A DNA stretch of 64,000 nucleotides from Solibacillus isronensis. GTDB taxonomy: Bacteria; Bacillota; Bacilli; Bacillales_A; Planococcaceae. The notes beneath the pieces are model-generated. The model worked only from the letters and a program-made list of their open reading frames with translations. It was not told the DNA's origin and made no database searches. Numbering within the stretch: the stretch's first letter is position 1; each line of letters starts with the position of its first letter. Below are positions 16,729 through 24,984 of this stretch, piece after piece. The DNA is taken from positions 1-64,000 of the forward strand of contig NZ_JAMBOC010000004.1 of assembly GCF_023715405.1 (NCBI RefSeq). The letters are read 5' to 3'. Position numbers and translations under genes: made by a program.

Positions 16729-17718
16729 TTGGATTCAGGCACACATTTCGTCATGGGGATTGCTATCGGAGGCCTAGCACTTGTAGACCCGACTGTCGCA
16801 AGTCATTCCATGACCTTTACGGCTGTAATGGCTGGAACGATTATCGGACAACAGGCACCGGATATTGATACGGTTTTAAAACTTCGTAATAATGCGGTTT
16901 ATATACGACATCACCGAGGGATTACACATTCAATACCTGCCGTTTTACTATGGCCTCTATTAATAACAGGTGTACTCGCTCTTATTTTACCTGATGTCCA
17001 TCTATTCAATGTTTGGCTATGGACACAGATCGCCGTATTCTTACATGTGTTTGTAGATATTTTCAATGCATACGGCACACAGGCATTGCGCCCGTTTTCA
17101 AAAAAGTGGGTTGCACTCGGTGTTATTAATACATTTGATCCAATTATATTCACCATGCACTGTATCGGTATTTTACTTTGGTTATTAGGGACAGAACCTG
17201 TCCTCACATTTACGGTCATGTACATTATTATTTTCTTCTATTATATTTTACGTTTTGCTCTTCAAAAGGCGGTTAAAACTGCTGTTCATCATGAACTGCA
17301 GGACGAAGAATTTGTAATTGTTGCTCCGACAATGCGTTTTTTCCATTGGAAAGTTGCCGCAAAATCTAAAACGCACTTTTATGTTGGTCGTGCCTATCGC
17401 CGATCCGTCAATATTTACGATAAGTTCGAAATTGAGCCTATCCCAAAAACGGAGCTCGTTGAAAAAGCGATGAAAGATCCAAACTTAGATGCTTTTTTAT
17501 CATTTTCACCACTTTACCGGTGGGAAATTTCAGAGCTTGAAAGCGGCGTAACAGAACTGCGTTTAATCGATTTACGATACCGCAGTAACGATCGCTATCC
17601 TTTCGTTGCAGTCGCCCATTTAGATGACGAGCTTAACATTGTCAATTCTTATACCGGCTGGATTTTCACAGAAGAAAAATTGCAGAAACGACTGCAAATA
17701 GGAGCCGGCAATGACTGA
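16729..17718 (+). CDS. yfhP: YfhP-like metal-dependent hydrolase, YdjM/DUF457 membrane family
   Basis: This integral membrane protein of about 329 residues has an N-terminal YdjM-type domain of four or five helices. It contains the histidine motif IRHHRGITHSIPA near residue 60 and QAPDIDTVLK before it, the conserved putative metal ligands of this family. The last third is soluble. B. subtilis YfhP is a regulator-like membrane protein next to mutY, and the same divergent arrangement is seen here. Translation most likely begins at TTG GAT TCA (MDSGTHFVMG), 9 nt after GAGGGG; a TTG three codons earlier is part of the ribosome site. Confidence 0.88.
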   Translation: MDSGTHFVMGIAIGGLALVDPTVASHSMTFTAVMAGTIIGQQAPDIDTVLKLRNNAVYIRHHRGITHSIPAVLLWPLLITGVLALILPDVHLFNVWLWTQIAVFLHVFVDIFNAYGTQALRPFSKKWVALGVINTFDPIIFTMHCIGILLWLLGTEPVLTFTVMYIIIFFYYILRFALQKAVKTAVHHELQDEEFVIVAPTMRFFHWKVAAKSKTHFYVGRAYRRSVNIYDKFEIEPIPKTELVEKAMKDPNLDAFLSFSPLYRWEISELESGVTELRLIDLRYRSNDRYPFVAVAHLDDELNIVNSYTGWIFTEEKLQKRLQIGAGND

Positions 17719-17729
17719 ATAAAAGACGG

Positions 17730-17757
17730 AAAACCACCAGCCACAACTGGTGGTTTT
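17730..17757 (+). terminator. terminator after yfhP
   Basis: AAAACCACCAG and CTGGTGGTTTT form an 11-bp perfect stem with loop CCACAA. The T tract is short but the symmetrical stem can work in both directions, also for yfhJ. Confidence 0.75.
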
Positions 17758-17799
17758 ATGTTGCAATCAGCAAAGAAGCTACACAATTGCTGAATGGTT

Positions 17800-18069
17800 T
17801 TAATTCAACGTATCATCACTGTCATTTAAAAGTTGCGCATATTTCGGGTTTTGTGCCGCAAATAAGTGAAGCTTATCCCCATAGCTTTCAATCAACTGGC
17901 TCACTAATTTAGATGTATATTCCGCGCCGCGGTAATCCGCACCGGCTTTGGCAGAAGTCGACTCGAAATCACTGCATAATAATTCCACCCATGTACGTGC
18001 ACGACCTGCCGGTAATTTAGGATTTTTCGCTAATAATTGTTCTGTTAATCTTTGATATAATTCTTCCAT
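17800..18069 (-). CDS. yfhJ: YfhJ family protein (WVELL domain)
   Basis: This is a small cytosolic 89-residue protein with the diagnostic RTWVELLCSDFEST segment (about residues 24-38) of the YfhJ/WVELL family, whose function is unknown. The helical character and YRGAEYTSKLVSQLIESYGDKL tail also fit. It directly follows yfhH on the minus strand with a one-base gap, as in the B. subtilis recX-yfhH-yfhJ order. Confidence 0.88.
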   Translation of the reverse strand: MEELYQRLTEQLLAKNPKLPAGRARTWVELLCSDFESTSAKAGADYRGAEYTSKLVSQLIESYGDKLHLFAAQNPKYAQLLNDSDDTLN

Positions 18070-18070
18070 G

Positions 18071-18400
18071 CTACTTCCCTTCTTTCATTGGACGTAATAT
18101 AGAAACTGGTAATGCTTCTTCAAATCGTTCCGACCCTAATCGGTGTCCCCATGCAAAGCGACCTTTTAAATAATCTACTTGGAAAAATTCACCTGGCGAT
18201 CCGTTCAAACGATAGATTTCACCCGGAATAATTGTTGAAAGATCAACTAAAAACGCTTCCGCCATCAATGCTTTACGCTCATAGACCGCATACTCATTCA
18301 CAATCCCCAATTGCTCTGCTTTTCTTGCACGTTCACGTAAGTTTGCAATTTCCTGACGCAATTCCTGTTCAGTCATTGAACTATATGTTAATTCATTCAT
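18071..18400 (-). CDS. yfhH: YfhH family protein (DUF1811)
   Basis: This 109-residue soluble protein starts MNELTYSSMTEQELRQEIAN with a helical N-terminus (about 45 residues, two helices). A small beta domain follows with GEIYRLNGSPGEFFQVDYLKGRFAWG, the DUF1811/YfhH pattern; its function is unknown. The start ATG is about 10 nt after AAGGAG and overlaps the recX stop by 8 nt, so the two are likely co-translated. Gene order recX-yfhH-yfhJ is conserved with B. subtilis. Confidence 0.9.
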   Translation of the reverse strand: MNELTYSSMTEQELRQEIANLRERARKAEQLGIVNEYAVYERKALMAEAFLVDLSTIIPGEIYRLNGSPGEFFQVDYLKGRFAWGHRLGSERFEEALPVSILRPMKEGK

Positions 18401-19208
18401 TTTGTTGTTGCTCCTTCTGTTCAATATATTCATTAATTTTCTCTATTGGAAAGCCCTTTTGATAAAGTGCCTGTTTAACTTTTTGCCGAAGATCAGATCC
18501 TGTTAATTTGGCTGCATATTTACGCCAAATTTTATCACCTTGAGCTTCTATTAACTCGGACCATTCATCTTCGTCCCGTTCCAATGTAATCTGGCCGAGT
18601 ATTTCTTTAACAATCTCATAGGAATAACCTTTACGCAACAGCACATCCTGAATTTTCTGCTTCACTTGTGCCGGAGTTTTTTTTGTATTGGACCGCACGG
18701 CTTTTTCCGCTAATTCCATTGCAAGCTTTAACTGTTCCTCATGTTCAAATGTCGCCAATACTTTTTGCTGCAAATTTTTATCAATCCCTTTTTGCATCAG
18801 GTCTTGGCGAATAGCAGCCGGCCCTTTTTTTGTCGTACGCTTTCTCGTTTCAAGCAGTGCTTTGGAATAACTTTCATCATTTAAAAAGCCTAAGCCCGTT
18901 AATTTATGAATAGCTTCCTGTACAACTGCCTCCCCATGTCCTGCTTTCAGGAGTTTGGATTTCACTTCATGTTCACTACGCATTTGGAAACTTAAAAAGT
19001 TTAGCGCTTTGTTAAACGCTTTTGCAATTTCATCTTCATATTGTATTTCATCTATTTCCATCTGCTCAAGTACTTTGCCTTTTTGCAGACCGAACTTAAT
19101 AAGTGTGCCTTCATCAACGGCAAAAGCATATTTTTCGTTCAAGTATATATTGTAGCGCTCTTGATTGTTTTTTTGACGACCAATTTTTGTAATGATCTGA
19201 ACTTGCAC
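18393..19208 (-). CDS. recX: RecX regulatory protein
   Basis: RecX binds RecA filaments and modulates recombination. The 271-residue protein is of Bacillus type (longer than proteobacterial RecX), with three tandem three-helix repeats. The family blocks ALNFLSFQMRSEHEVKSKL, LTGLGFLNDESYSKALLE and KGPAAIRQDLMQKGID are clear. The start was put at a GTG (VQVQIITKI) 7 nt after GTGAGG, because the GTG three codons before overlaps the ribosome site. It heads the recX-yfhH-yfhJ cluster and is divergent from yfhF. Confidence 0.92.
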   Translation of the reverse strand: MQVQIITKIGRQKNNQERYNIYLNEKYAFAVDEGTLIKFGLQKGKVLEQMEIDEIQYEDEIAKAFNKALNFLSFQMRSEHEVKSKLLKAGHGEAVVQEAIHKLTGLGFLNDESYSKALLETRKRTTKKGPAAIRQDLMQKGIDKNLQQKVLATFEHEEQLKLAMELAEKAVRSNTKKTPAQVKQKIQDVLLRKGYSYEIVKEILGQITLERDEDEWSELIEAQGDKIWRKYAAKLTGSDLRQKVKQALYQKGFPIEKINEYIEQKEQQQNE

Positions 19209-19308
19209 CGTGTACACCTCACAATAACAATGTACATTCTAGTATACATCTTTTTACTTATAGTTTCATGGAACGGTATACTAATAGGGACAAAAAGAAA
19301 TAAAGGCG

Positions 19309-20217
19309 GTGTTTGTTATAAAAGTTGCAATTGCAGGCGGTACAGGAATGGTTGGCAGGAGATTGAGTAAGCTATTACTTGAACATGGTCACGAAGTCAT
19401 AATTTTGACGCGTGGAGAGCAACAAAATGAAAATAACCTCTACTATGTGCAATGGTTAAACGACGACTCGACACCGAAGCGTTATGTTGAAAATACGGAT
19501 GCATTTGTAAATTTAGCTGGTGTCTCGCTAAATGAGGGACGATGGACAGATAAGCAAAAACAAAAAATCCTATCAAGCCGTTTGGAATCTACCGATGAAA
19601 TCATCCGAATTATACAAAACGTGAAGCACAAACCGAGAGTATTCATTAATGCGAGTGCTGTTGGTATTTATCCTGTTTCCGAAACTGCTGTTTATACGGA
19701 ACAGGCTACCGAAAAAGCAAGTGATTTTTTAGGGAGCGTTGTGGCACAGTGGGAAAATAAAGCAATGCAGGCTCAACAATTAGGCATCCGCACTTGTTTA
19801 ACCCGTTTTGGCGTAATTTTGGAAAAAGGCGAAGGTGCACTGCCGATGATGATATTACCTTATAAGCTTGGTGTTGGCGGAACAATCGGCTCGGGCAGGC
19901 AGTGGCTTAGCTGGATTCATGTAGAAGATGTAGCACGTGCTATACTTTATGCAATTGAAAACGATACATTATCAGGACCGATTAATTTTACAACACCAAA
20001 TGTAAAACGTATGAAGCAATTTGGGCACTCAATTAGTAAAGCAATGAAGCGTCCACATTGGTTCCCGGTTCCAAGCATTGCTTTAAAGATCGCTCTTGGC
20101 GAGAAGAGTATGCTCGTACTGGAAGGTCAGCATGTATTACCCGAAAAATTGTTAAACGCAAATTTTGAATTTAAGTTTGTTTCTGTAGAAGATGCAATTC
20201 GGGATCTCTATGAATAA
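19309..20217 (+). CDS. yfhF: YfhF-like TIGR01777 family sugar-nucleotide epimerase/SDR protein
   Basis: This extended SDR protein of about 300 residues has the NAD(P)-binding AGGTGMVGRRLSKLLL at the N-terminus, NLAGVSLNEGRWTDKQK (TIGR01777 signature), INASAVGIYP and GSGRQWLSWIHVEDVARA, and a C-terminal DUF1731-like tail. The substrate is unknown. Its place next to recX matches YfhF of B. subtilis. The start is odd: a GTG at the annotated 5' end lies inside the ribosome site AAAGGCGG. The natural N-terminus, MKVAIAGGTG, would start at an ATA codon at 19318, 8 nt after that site. Confidence 0.88.
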   Translation: MFVIKVAIAGGTGMVGRRLSKLLLEHGHEVIILTRGEQQNENNLYYVQWLNDDSTPKRYVENTDAFVNLAGVSLNEGRWTDKQKQKILSSRLESTDEIIRIIQNVKHKPRVFINASAVGIYPVSETAVYTEQATEKASDFLGSVVAQWENKAMQAQQLGIRTCLTRFGVILEKGEGALPMMILPYKLGVGGTIGSGRQWLSWIHVEDVARAILYAIENDTLSGPINFTTPNVKRMKQFGHSISKAMKRPHWFPVPSIALKIALGEKSMLVLEGQHVLPEKLLNANFEFKFVSVEDAIRDLYE

Positions 20218-20240
20218 AACAATGCTTTTCACGCAACCTA
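20212..20240 (+). promoter_or_regulatory. sigma-G type promoter for pdaA (candidate)
   Basis: GAATA (20212-20216), a 17-nt spacer and CAACCTA (20234-20240) fit the sigma-G consensus GHATR-N17/18-CATnHTA with one -10 mismatch. In B. subtilis pdaA is a forespore (sigma-G) gene. Confidence 0.5.
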
Positions 20241-20263
20241 CCTTGTAAAAGGAGGTTGCTTTT
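20233..20263 (+). terminator. hairpin with T tract that encloses the pdaA ribosome site
   Basis: GCAACCT and AGGTTGC form a 7-bp stem followed by TTTT, between yfhF and pdaA. The loop and 3' arm contain AAAAGGAGG, the ribosome site of pdaA. It could end yfhF transcription and also mask pdaA translation in read-through mRNA. Confidence 0.5.
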
Positions 20264-20265
20264 CA

Positions 20266-21057
20266 TTGAAAAAACATATTTTAGGGATTAGCTTCGTGTT
20301 AGTCGCCACATTTATTTCCTTTATATCTGTATCTGTTGCAAAAGCCGAGGAATTTCATTGGGGCTTCAAGCCAAGCCGGAATGGCGCACCTGTAGAAATA
20401 GGAGAACCGCTTGAGTCTATGTTAAGTAAATACGGGGCCATTTATAAGGGCAATGAAGAAAAGAAAATTGTTTACTTAACATTCGATAACGGCTACGAAA
20501 ACGGCTATACCGAAAGTATTTTAAATACTTTACGGGAAGAAAAAGCTCCAGCCACTTTCTTCTTGACCGGCCATTATTTAACGAGCGCGACCGATTTAGT
20601 AAAAACGATGGTTAAAGATGGCCATATTATCGGAAATCACTCATATGGACATCCAAATATGGCACGTTTGTCCGCAAATGAAATGAAGAAAGAATGGAAG
20701 CAGTTTGATGACAAATTAAACGAACTGACTGGCGTCAAACGGACTTATTATGCCCGACCGCCGGAAGGTATCTTTAATGAAGAAGTTCTGAAAGTCGGCA
20801 ATGAAACGGGTTATCGCCATATGTTCTGGTCAATCGCTTTTAAAGACTGGCTGAAAGATGAACGACGCGGCGCAAAATATGCTTATGATGCATTGATGAA
20901 CCAGCTTCATCCAGGTGCCATTATTTTAATGCATACAGTAGCGCAAGATAATGCTGAAGCGTTACCGCAATTTATTAAGGATGCTAAAGCACAAGGCTAC
21001 ACATTTGGCTCATTGGATGATCTGGTGCTTGAATACGAAAAAATTTCCCCGTATTAG
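20266..21057 (+). CDS. pdaA: delta-lactam-biosynthetic N-acetylmuramic acid deacetylase PdaA
   Basis: This 263-residue exported polysaccharide deacetylase (CE4) has a signal peptide (hydrophobic residues 5-22, ending KA-EE). PdaA removes acetyl groups from MurNAc so that muramic delta-lactam can form in spore cortex. It shows the PdaA variant LTFDNGYENGY (Asn in place of the second Asp of TFDDG), the metal-binding NHSYGHPNMA, the YARPPEG block with the usual Arg, and LHPGAIILMHTV near the end. It starts with TTG, about 10 nt after AAGGAGG. The sigma-G-like promoter upstream fits forespore expression. Confidence 0.93.
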   Translation: MKKHILGISFVLVATFISFISVSVAKAEEFHWGFKPSRNGAPVEIGEPLESMLSKYGAIYKGNEEKKIVYLTFDNGYENGYTESILNTLREEKAPATFFLTGHYLTSATDLVKTMVKDGHIIGNHSYGHPNMARLSANEMKKEWKQFDDKLNELTGVKRTYYARPPEGIFNEEVLKVGNETGYRHMFWSIAFKDWLKDERRGAKYAYDALMNQLHPGAIILMHTVAQDNAEALPQFIKDAKAQGYTFGSLDDLVLEYEKISPY

Positions 21058-21120
21058 AAAAGTAGCGTTCCTTTCTTTTCATTGTACTTTCCGCTATACT
21101 GTACTGATGAAGAAAAGGAA

Positions 21121-21151
21121 GTGACTCGCACTAAATTTTGGTGCGAGTCAC
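21121..21151 (+). terminator. hairpin between pdaA and rlmCD
   Basis: GTGACTCGCAC and GTGCGAGTCAC form an 11-bp perfect stem with a 9-nt loop, followed by TCTATTTAAA. It lies after a promoter-like TATACT (21095-21100), so it may be either the pdaA terminator or a 5' leader hairpin of rlmCD. Confidence 0.6.
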
Positions 21152-21173
21152 TCTATTTAAAGGACGTGTAAAC

Positions 21174-22550
21174 TTGAGTGAACTAAAAATGGAAGTCGGG
21201 CAAAAGTTCCCGTTAACGATAAAACGCCTTGGCATTAATGGTGAAGGTGTCGGTTTTTATAAACGCAATGTCGTATTCGTAAAAGGTGCGATTCCTGGAG
21301 AAGAAGTAACAGTAAAATTAACAAAAGTATCACCGAAATTTGCTGAAGCAGAAATTTTGGCAATACGTAAAGCAAGCGAATTCCGTCAAGAAGCACCTTG
21401 CCCTGTGTATTCTGAATGCGGTGGCTGTCAATTACAGCATATGACTTATGACGCGCAGTTAATGAATAAGCGTGATATCGTCGTACAAGCATTCGAAAAA
21501 TACGCTAAAGAAATCGGACAAACAGCTGAAATCCGTCCAACGATCGGAATGGATAATCCGTGGCATTACCGCAACAAATCTCAGTTCCAAGTACGTAAAG
21601 AAGGCAAGCGTGTATATGCAGGTCTATTTGCTGAAGGAACAAATCAGCTTTTAAATATTAATGACTGTCTTGTACAGCACCCTGTAACTTCAAAAATTAC
21701 AGTTGCTGCTCGTAAAATTTTACAAAAGCTAAATATCCCGATCTATGATGGGAAAACTTTAAACGGCTTAGTTCGTACAATTGTTGTTCGTACTGGTATG
21801 CGCTCTGGCGAAACACAAGTATGTCTTGTTACAACACGACGCGAACTTCCGCATAAAGAAGAATTGATTGAACGTATTAAAAAAATTGATCCTTCAATCG
21901 TTTCTATTACACAAAACGTCAACCGCGAGAAAACATCGTTAATATTTGGTCCAGACACTTATATTTTAGATGGTAAAGACGCGATTCATGAAAAATTGGG
22001 CGAATTTGCATTTGATTTATCAACTCGTGCATTTTTCCAGCTTAACCCTGAACAAACAGTACATTTATACAATGAAATTAAAAAAGCTGCGGCACTGACA
22101 GGAAAAGAAAATGTTGTCGATGCATACTGCGGTGTTGGTACTATCGGTATGTGGCTGGCAGAAGGTGCCCGTGAAGTGCGCGGTATGGATAATGTCGATG
22201 AAGCAATTGCTGATGCGAAGTACAATGCACGTACAAACGATAACCTGCAGCATGTACGTTTCTTCCCAGGCTCTGCAGATAAATGGTTGTTCCGCTGGTC
22301 AAAAGAAGATTACCGTCCGGATGTCATTTGTGTAGATCCGCCTCGTACAGGTTTAGAGCCAGGCTTTATTAGAACTGTTTTAAAAATCAAACCAAAGCGC
22401 TTCGTCTACACATCTTGTAACCCATCAACACTAGCGCGTGATTTAAAGGAATTATCAAAGGCTTACAACGTTGAATATATTCAACCAGTAGACATGTTCC
22501 CTCAAACAGCACAGGTTGAATGTGTTGTGAAACTGACTTTAAAAAAATAG
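21174..22550 (+). CDS. rlmCD: 23S rRNA (uracil-C5)-methyltransferase, RlmCD/RumA family
   Basis: This SAM-dependent enzyme of about 458 residues makes 5-methyluridine in 23S rRNA. It has an N-terminal TRAM RNA-binding domain (GQKFPLTIKRLGINGEGVGF), 4Fe-4S ligands in CPVYSECGGCQLQHM, the SAM site VVDAYCGVGTIGMWLAE, the motif VDPPRTGLE, and the catalytic Cys in YTSCNPSTLARDL. Bacilli have two paralogues (YefA and YfjO); its place after pdaA (yfjS in B. subtilis) suggests the YfjO lineage. The start is TTG AGT GAA, 9 nt after AAAGGA; the longer reading begins within the upstream hairpin. Confidence 0.92.
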   Translation: MSELKMEVGQKFPLTIKRLGINGEGVGFYKRNVVFVKGAIPGEEVTVKLTKVSPKFAEAEILAIRKASEFRQEAPCPVYSECGGCQLQHMTYDAQLMNKRDIVVQAFEKYAKEIGQTAEIRPTIGMDNPWHYRNKSQFQVRKEGKRVYAGLFAEGTNQLLNINDCLVQHPVTSKITVAARKILQKLNIPIYDGKTLNGLVRTIVVRTGMRSGETQVCLVTTRRELPHKEELIERIKKIDPSIVSITQNVNREKTSLIFGPDTYILDGKDAIHEKLGEFAFDLSTRAFFQLNPEQTVHLYNEIKKAAALTGKENVVDAYCGVGTIGMWLAEGAREVRGMDNVDEAIADAKYNARTNDNLQHVRFFPGSADKWLFRWSKEDYRPDVICVDPPRTGLEPGFIRTVLKIKPKRFVYTSCNPSTLARDLKELSKAYNVEYIQPVDMFPQTAQVECVVKLTLKK

Positions 22551-22561
22551 TAAAATCTATG

Positions 22562-22589
22562 CCTACACAAGAACTTTTGTGTAGGTTTT
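22562..22589 (+). terminator. terminator after rlmCD
   Basis: CCTACACAA and TTGTGTAGG pair around a 6-nt loop and are followed by TTTTCTCTTT. Confidence 0.85.
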
Positions 22590-22663
22590 CTCTTTGGTAA
22601 AAACTTGCAAATAGACTCCAATTGACGCAATATTAAATTAAATATATTCTCGGAGGGATCTAT

Positions 22664-23059
22664 TTGGGAAGAATCATTCATTTTGAAATTCATGTTGACG
22701 ATATGGAACGCGCGAAAAATTTCTATCAAGCTGCTTTTGAATGGCGTTTTGAGGATTATAGTGAATATGCAGGCACGCCGTATTTTGGAGCCATTACTGG
22801 TGACGACCAATATCCAGGCATTAATGGTGCTTTAATGCAGCGGCAAGGCCCTTCTCCTGCAGAAGGACAAAGTGTCAATTCCGCAGTATGTACTTTAGGT
22901 GTAAGTGATTACGATGAAACCGAAGCGAAAATTTTAGCAAATGGCGGCAAAATAGCTTTGCCTAAATATGCGCTGCCAGGTATGGCTTGGCAAGGATATT
23001 TCATCGATACTGAAAATAATATTTTTGGTCTTCATCAACCAGACCCAGAAGCAAAATAA
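22664..23059 (+). CDS. VOC family protein (glyoxalase-like)
   Basis: This 131-residue vicinal-oxygen-chelate fold protein has two beta-alpha-beta-beta-beta modules. Visible features are the N-terminal IIHFEIHVDDMERAKNFYQ, the central GINGALMQRQGP, and the C-terminal GYFIDTENNIFGLHQPD with a conserved Glu replaced by Asn-Ile-Phe-Gly. This is the single-domain type annotated as glyoxalase/bleomycin-resistance; the substrate is unknown. It starts with TTG behind GGAGGG. It stands alone between two terminators. Confidence 0.85.
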   Translation: MGRIIHFEIHVDDMERAKNFYQAAFEWRFEDYSEYAGTPYFGAITGDDQYPGINGALMQRQGPSPAEGQSVNSAVCTLGVSDYDETEAKILANGGKIALPKYALPGMAWQGYFIDTENNIFGLHQPDPEAK

Positions 23060-23063
23060 TACG

Positions 23064-23102
23064 AAAGCGACGAACCTTTTATATAGGTTACGTCGCTTTT
23101 TT
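23064..23102 (+). terminator. terminator after the VOC gene
   Basis: AAAGCGACGAACC and GGTTACGTCGCTTT form a long stem with one bulge and run into TTTTTT. Confidence 0.85.
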
Positions 23103-23178
23103 AAGAGAATCATTTTAACAGAACCTCCCCCACTTCTTTACTTTTCATGTAAAATAGAAATCGCCAGGAGGTATTAAT

Positions 23179-23415
23179 ATGAAAAACTTTCTATTTGTAG
23201 TGATCACTTTTATTATTTCTTATTGGGCGATTTCTTCTTTCGCAGGCTTCATCTTCCCAAGCAATGATGAAAATTCAGCTACTTCAGCAAGCTCACTTCA
23301 AGCTGCTGTGACATTTGGTGGTGTAAACTATTTAAATGTGTTCATCTACATAATTTTAGCAATGATTTTAACAGCGATAGTCTTTTTTTCAGTAAAAAGC
23401 AGACGTTCCAATTAA
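23179..23415 (+). CDS. small two-helix membrane protein, function unknown
   Basis: This 78-residue protein has two hydrophobic helices (about residues 4-26 and 51-72) joined by a polar Ser/Thr/Ala loop, ending in a basic tail KSRRSN. I do not recognise the family. The ATG follows AGGAGG with a 7-nt spacer, and the gene ends inside a strong terminator, both signs of a real gene. The topology predicts both termini inside. Confidence 0.7.
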   Translation: MKNFLFVVITFIISYWAISSFAGFIFPSNDENSATSASSLQAAVTFGGVNYLNVFIYIILAMILTAIVFFSVKSRRSN

Positions 23416-23433
23416 GAGAACGTCCGCTTTTTT
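23399..23433 (+). terminator. bidirectional terminator, small membrane protein / MFS gene
   Basis: GCAGACGTTC and GAACGTCCGC pair around a 9-nt loop that contains the small gene's stop. T tracts flank it on both strands, and the convergent MFS gene ends at 23432. Confidence 0.85.
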
Positions 23434-24592
23434 ATATAGCTAATTTTTTCGATTTGCCAAAAAAATGAATGACAACGGCTACTGTCAGAAGCATAAGCGA
23501 AATAACAAATAAAAACCCGTTACTCGGGAAAATTTCCAAATATAATCCGCCTAAAAGCGGACCAGTTAAACTGCCTAAACTGAAGAATATACCACAAAGC
23601 AAGTTCCCTGTCGGCAACAGCTCTTTCGGAGTCAAATCGGTCATATATGTGATACCGAGCGAGAACATTGAACCTACACACATACCGGCAAAAAAGAATA
23701 CTGCTGCTACAAACAATTCGGAATGCTCGAAGAAGTTACCTATTAAGAAAAATATGCTTCCGGCAAACAATCCCGAAACAATGACTTTGTGACGACCAAT
23801 TTTATCGCCTAATGCACCAAGCGGAAATTGCATAACAATCGCTCCGATCGAAAAGCCAGCCAAAATAACGGATACATAAGTTACATCAAAATCTTTTCGT
23901 AACGCATATACCGGGAATAAAGCATTTAAGGACGATTCTAAAAATCCATAAACAAAAGGCGGTAAAAAGGCAATCCAGCCGTACTTTATAGCGAGACTAT
24001 AACGCTTGAAACCCGACTCATTCGCATCTCCTGCCAAAGCTTCCGGTTTTTCGTTTTTCACGAAAAAGATTAACGACCATGCTAATAAACATAATGCCGA
24101 TGAAATAATAAACGGAAAGCTTTCCGAAATTTTAATTAACGGGACAAACAATGGGCCGACAGCAAAGCCTACACCAAAAGATATGCCGTATATTGACATG
24201 CTTTTACCTAGTTTATGTGTAGCTGTTGTTGAAGTAATCCAAGTTTGTGTTGAAAAATGCAGTGCATGATCCCCGATGCCAATTAACAGACGGAGAATAA
24301 ACCAAAACATGACACTTTTCCATAATGGAAATAAAAACAGTGATATGAAAACGAGTGCCCCACCTAATAAAATAATAGGTTTATAACCATATTTACGTAA
24401 TGGCTGCTCGATAAATGGCGAGATCAATAATGTACCTATGTATAAACCTGTTGCATTCAGACCATTGAGCGTTGAGGAAACGCCATCCCCTTCAAAAATT
24501 ACTGAAATCAGAGGTAAAAGCATTCCTTGTGAAAATCCTGAAATTGATACAATAATAACTAAAATAGCAAACCTGCGCTGTTCATAACTCAT
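23432..24592 (-). CDS. MFS transporter
   Basis: This major facilitator protein of 386 residues has twelve hydrophobic helices. The loop 2-3 motif is a weak form (PFIEQPLRKYGYKP), while the loop 8-9 copy is clear (GALGDKIGRHKVIV). The C-terminal half has ITYMTDLTPKELLPTGN. The substrate is unknown; a drug or metabolite efflux role is the usual guess for this group. The start MSYEQRRF was chosen because GGGAGA lies before it and the nine upstream residues overlap that site. It is monocistronic. Confidence 0.85.
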   Translation of the reverse strand: MSYEQRRFAILVIIVSISGFSQGMLLPLISVIFEGDGVSSTLNGLNATGLYIGTLLISPFIEQPLRKYGYKPIILLGGALVFISLFLFPLWKSVMFWFILRLLIGIGDHALHFSTQTWITSTTATHKLGKSMSIYGISFGVGFAVGPLFVPLIKISESFPFIISSALCLLAWSLIFFVKNEKPEALAGDANESGFKRYSLAIKYGWIAFLPPFVYGFLESSLNALFPVYALRKDFDVTYVSVILAGFSIGAIVMQFPLGALGDKIGRHKVIVSGLFAGSIFFLIGNFFEHSELFVAAVFFFAGMCVGSMFSLGITYMTDLTPKELLPTGNLLCGIFFSLGSLTGPLLGGLYLEIFPSNGFLFVISLMLLTVAVVIHFFGKSKKLAI

Positions 24593-24666
24593 TTCAATAT
24601 TCTCCCTTATTTCATACAATTCATCGTATCACAGCTTTTGGGAGAAATAAAAATAAAAATAAACTC

Positions 24667-24850
24667 AAAAACCCCAGCTAACTTTATCTCTAAAAGTTAA
24701 CTAGGGTTTTAAATATCACTATATTCCATTTCAATGTTGCGTAAACAGTCGTATCGGCAATTAGCCGTAAATGTTTAAACTTCCTCCTTTTCTCGAGTTT
24801 GTCTATACATGTTTTTTCCGACCATCTCCTTCTTATTTAGGTATGAGTTT
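24667..24850 (-). ncRNA. candidate small RNA or peptide-coding transcript, unknown
   Basis: This ~430-nt gap holds no ordinary gene, but the minus strand looks like a compact transcription unit. An extended -10 TGTTATGAT (24856-24864) is followed by ~150 nt with two strong ribosome-site-like stretches (AAGGAG and AAAAGGAGG), a 16-codon frame (MVGKNMYRQTREKEEV, or 11 codons from the second Met), a small CGGC-TAATT-GCCG hairpin and a long perfect terminator. It ends ahead of the MFS gene in the same direction. I do not recognise the RNA family. It could be a regulatory RNA, a micropeptide gene or an MFS leader. Confidence 0.4.
24669..24709 (-). terminator. terminator of the candidate small RNA
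   Basis: AACCCTAGTTAACTTT and AAAGTTAGCTGGGGTT pair (one G-T) around a short loop and are followed by TTTTGAGTTT on the minus strand; A-rich flanks make it usable in both directions. Confidence 0.8.
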
Positions 24851-24984
24851 ACTTTATCATAACACTTCATTAATGTAAATATTCAAAATTAACAGAATGT
24901 TAAAATAATTAACAAGTACTATACAATTTCCTATTTTTTAAAGTTAATTTAATAGGTTAGTCCGATATATACTATAAGTTGTTG

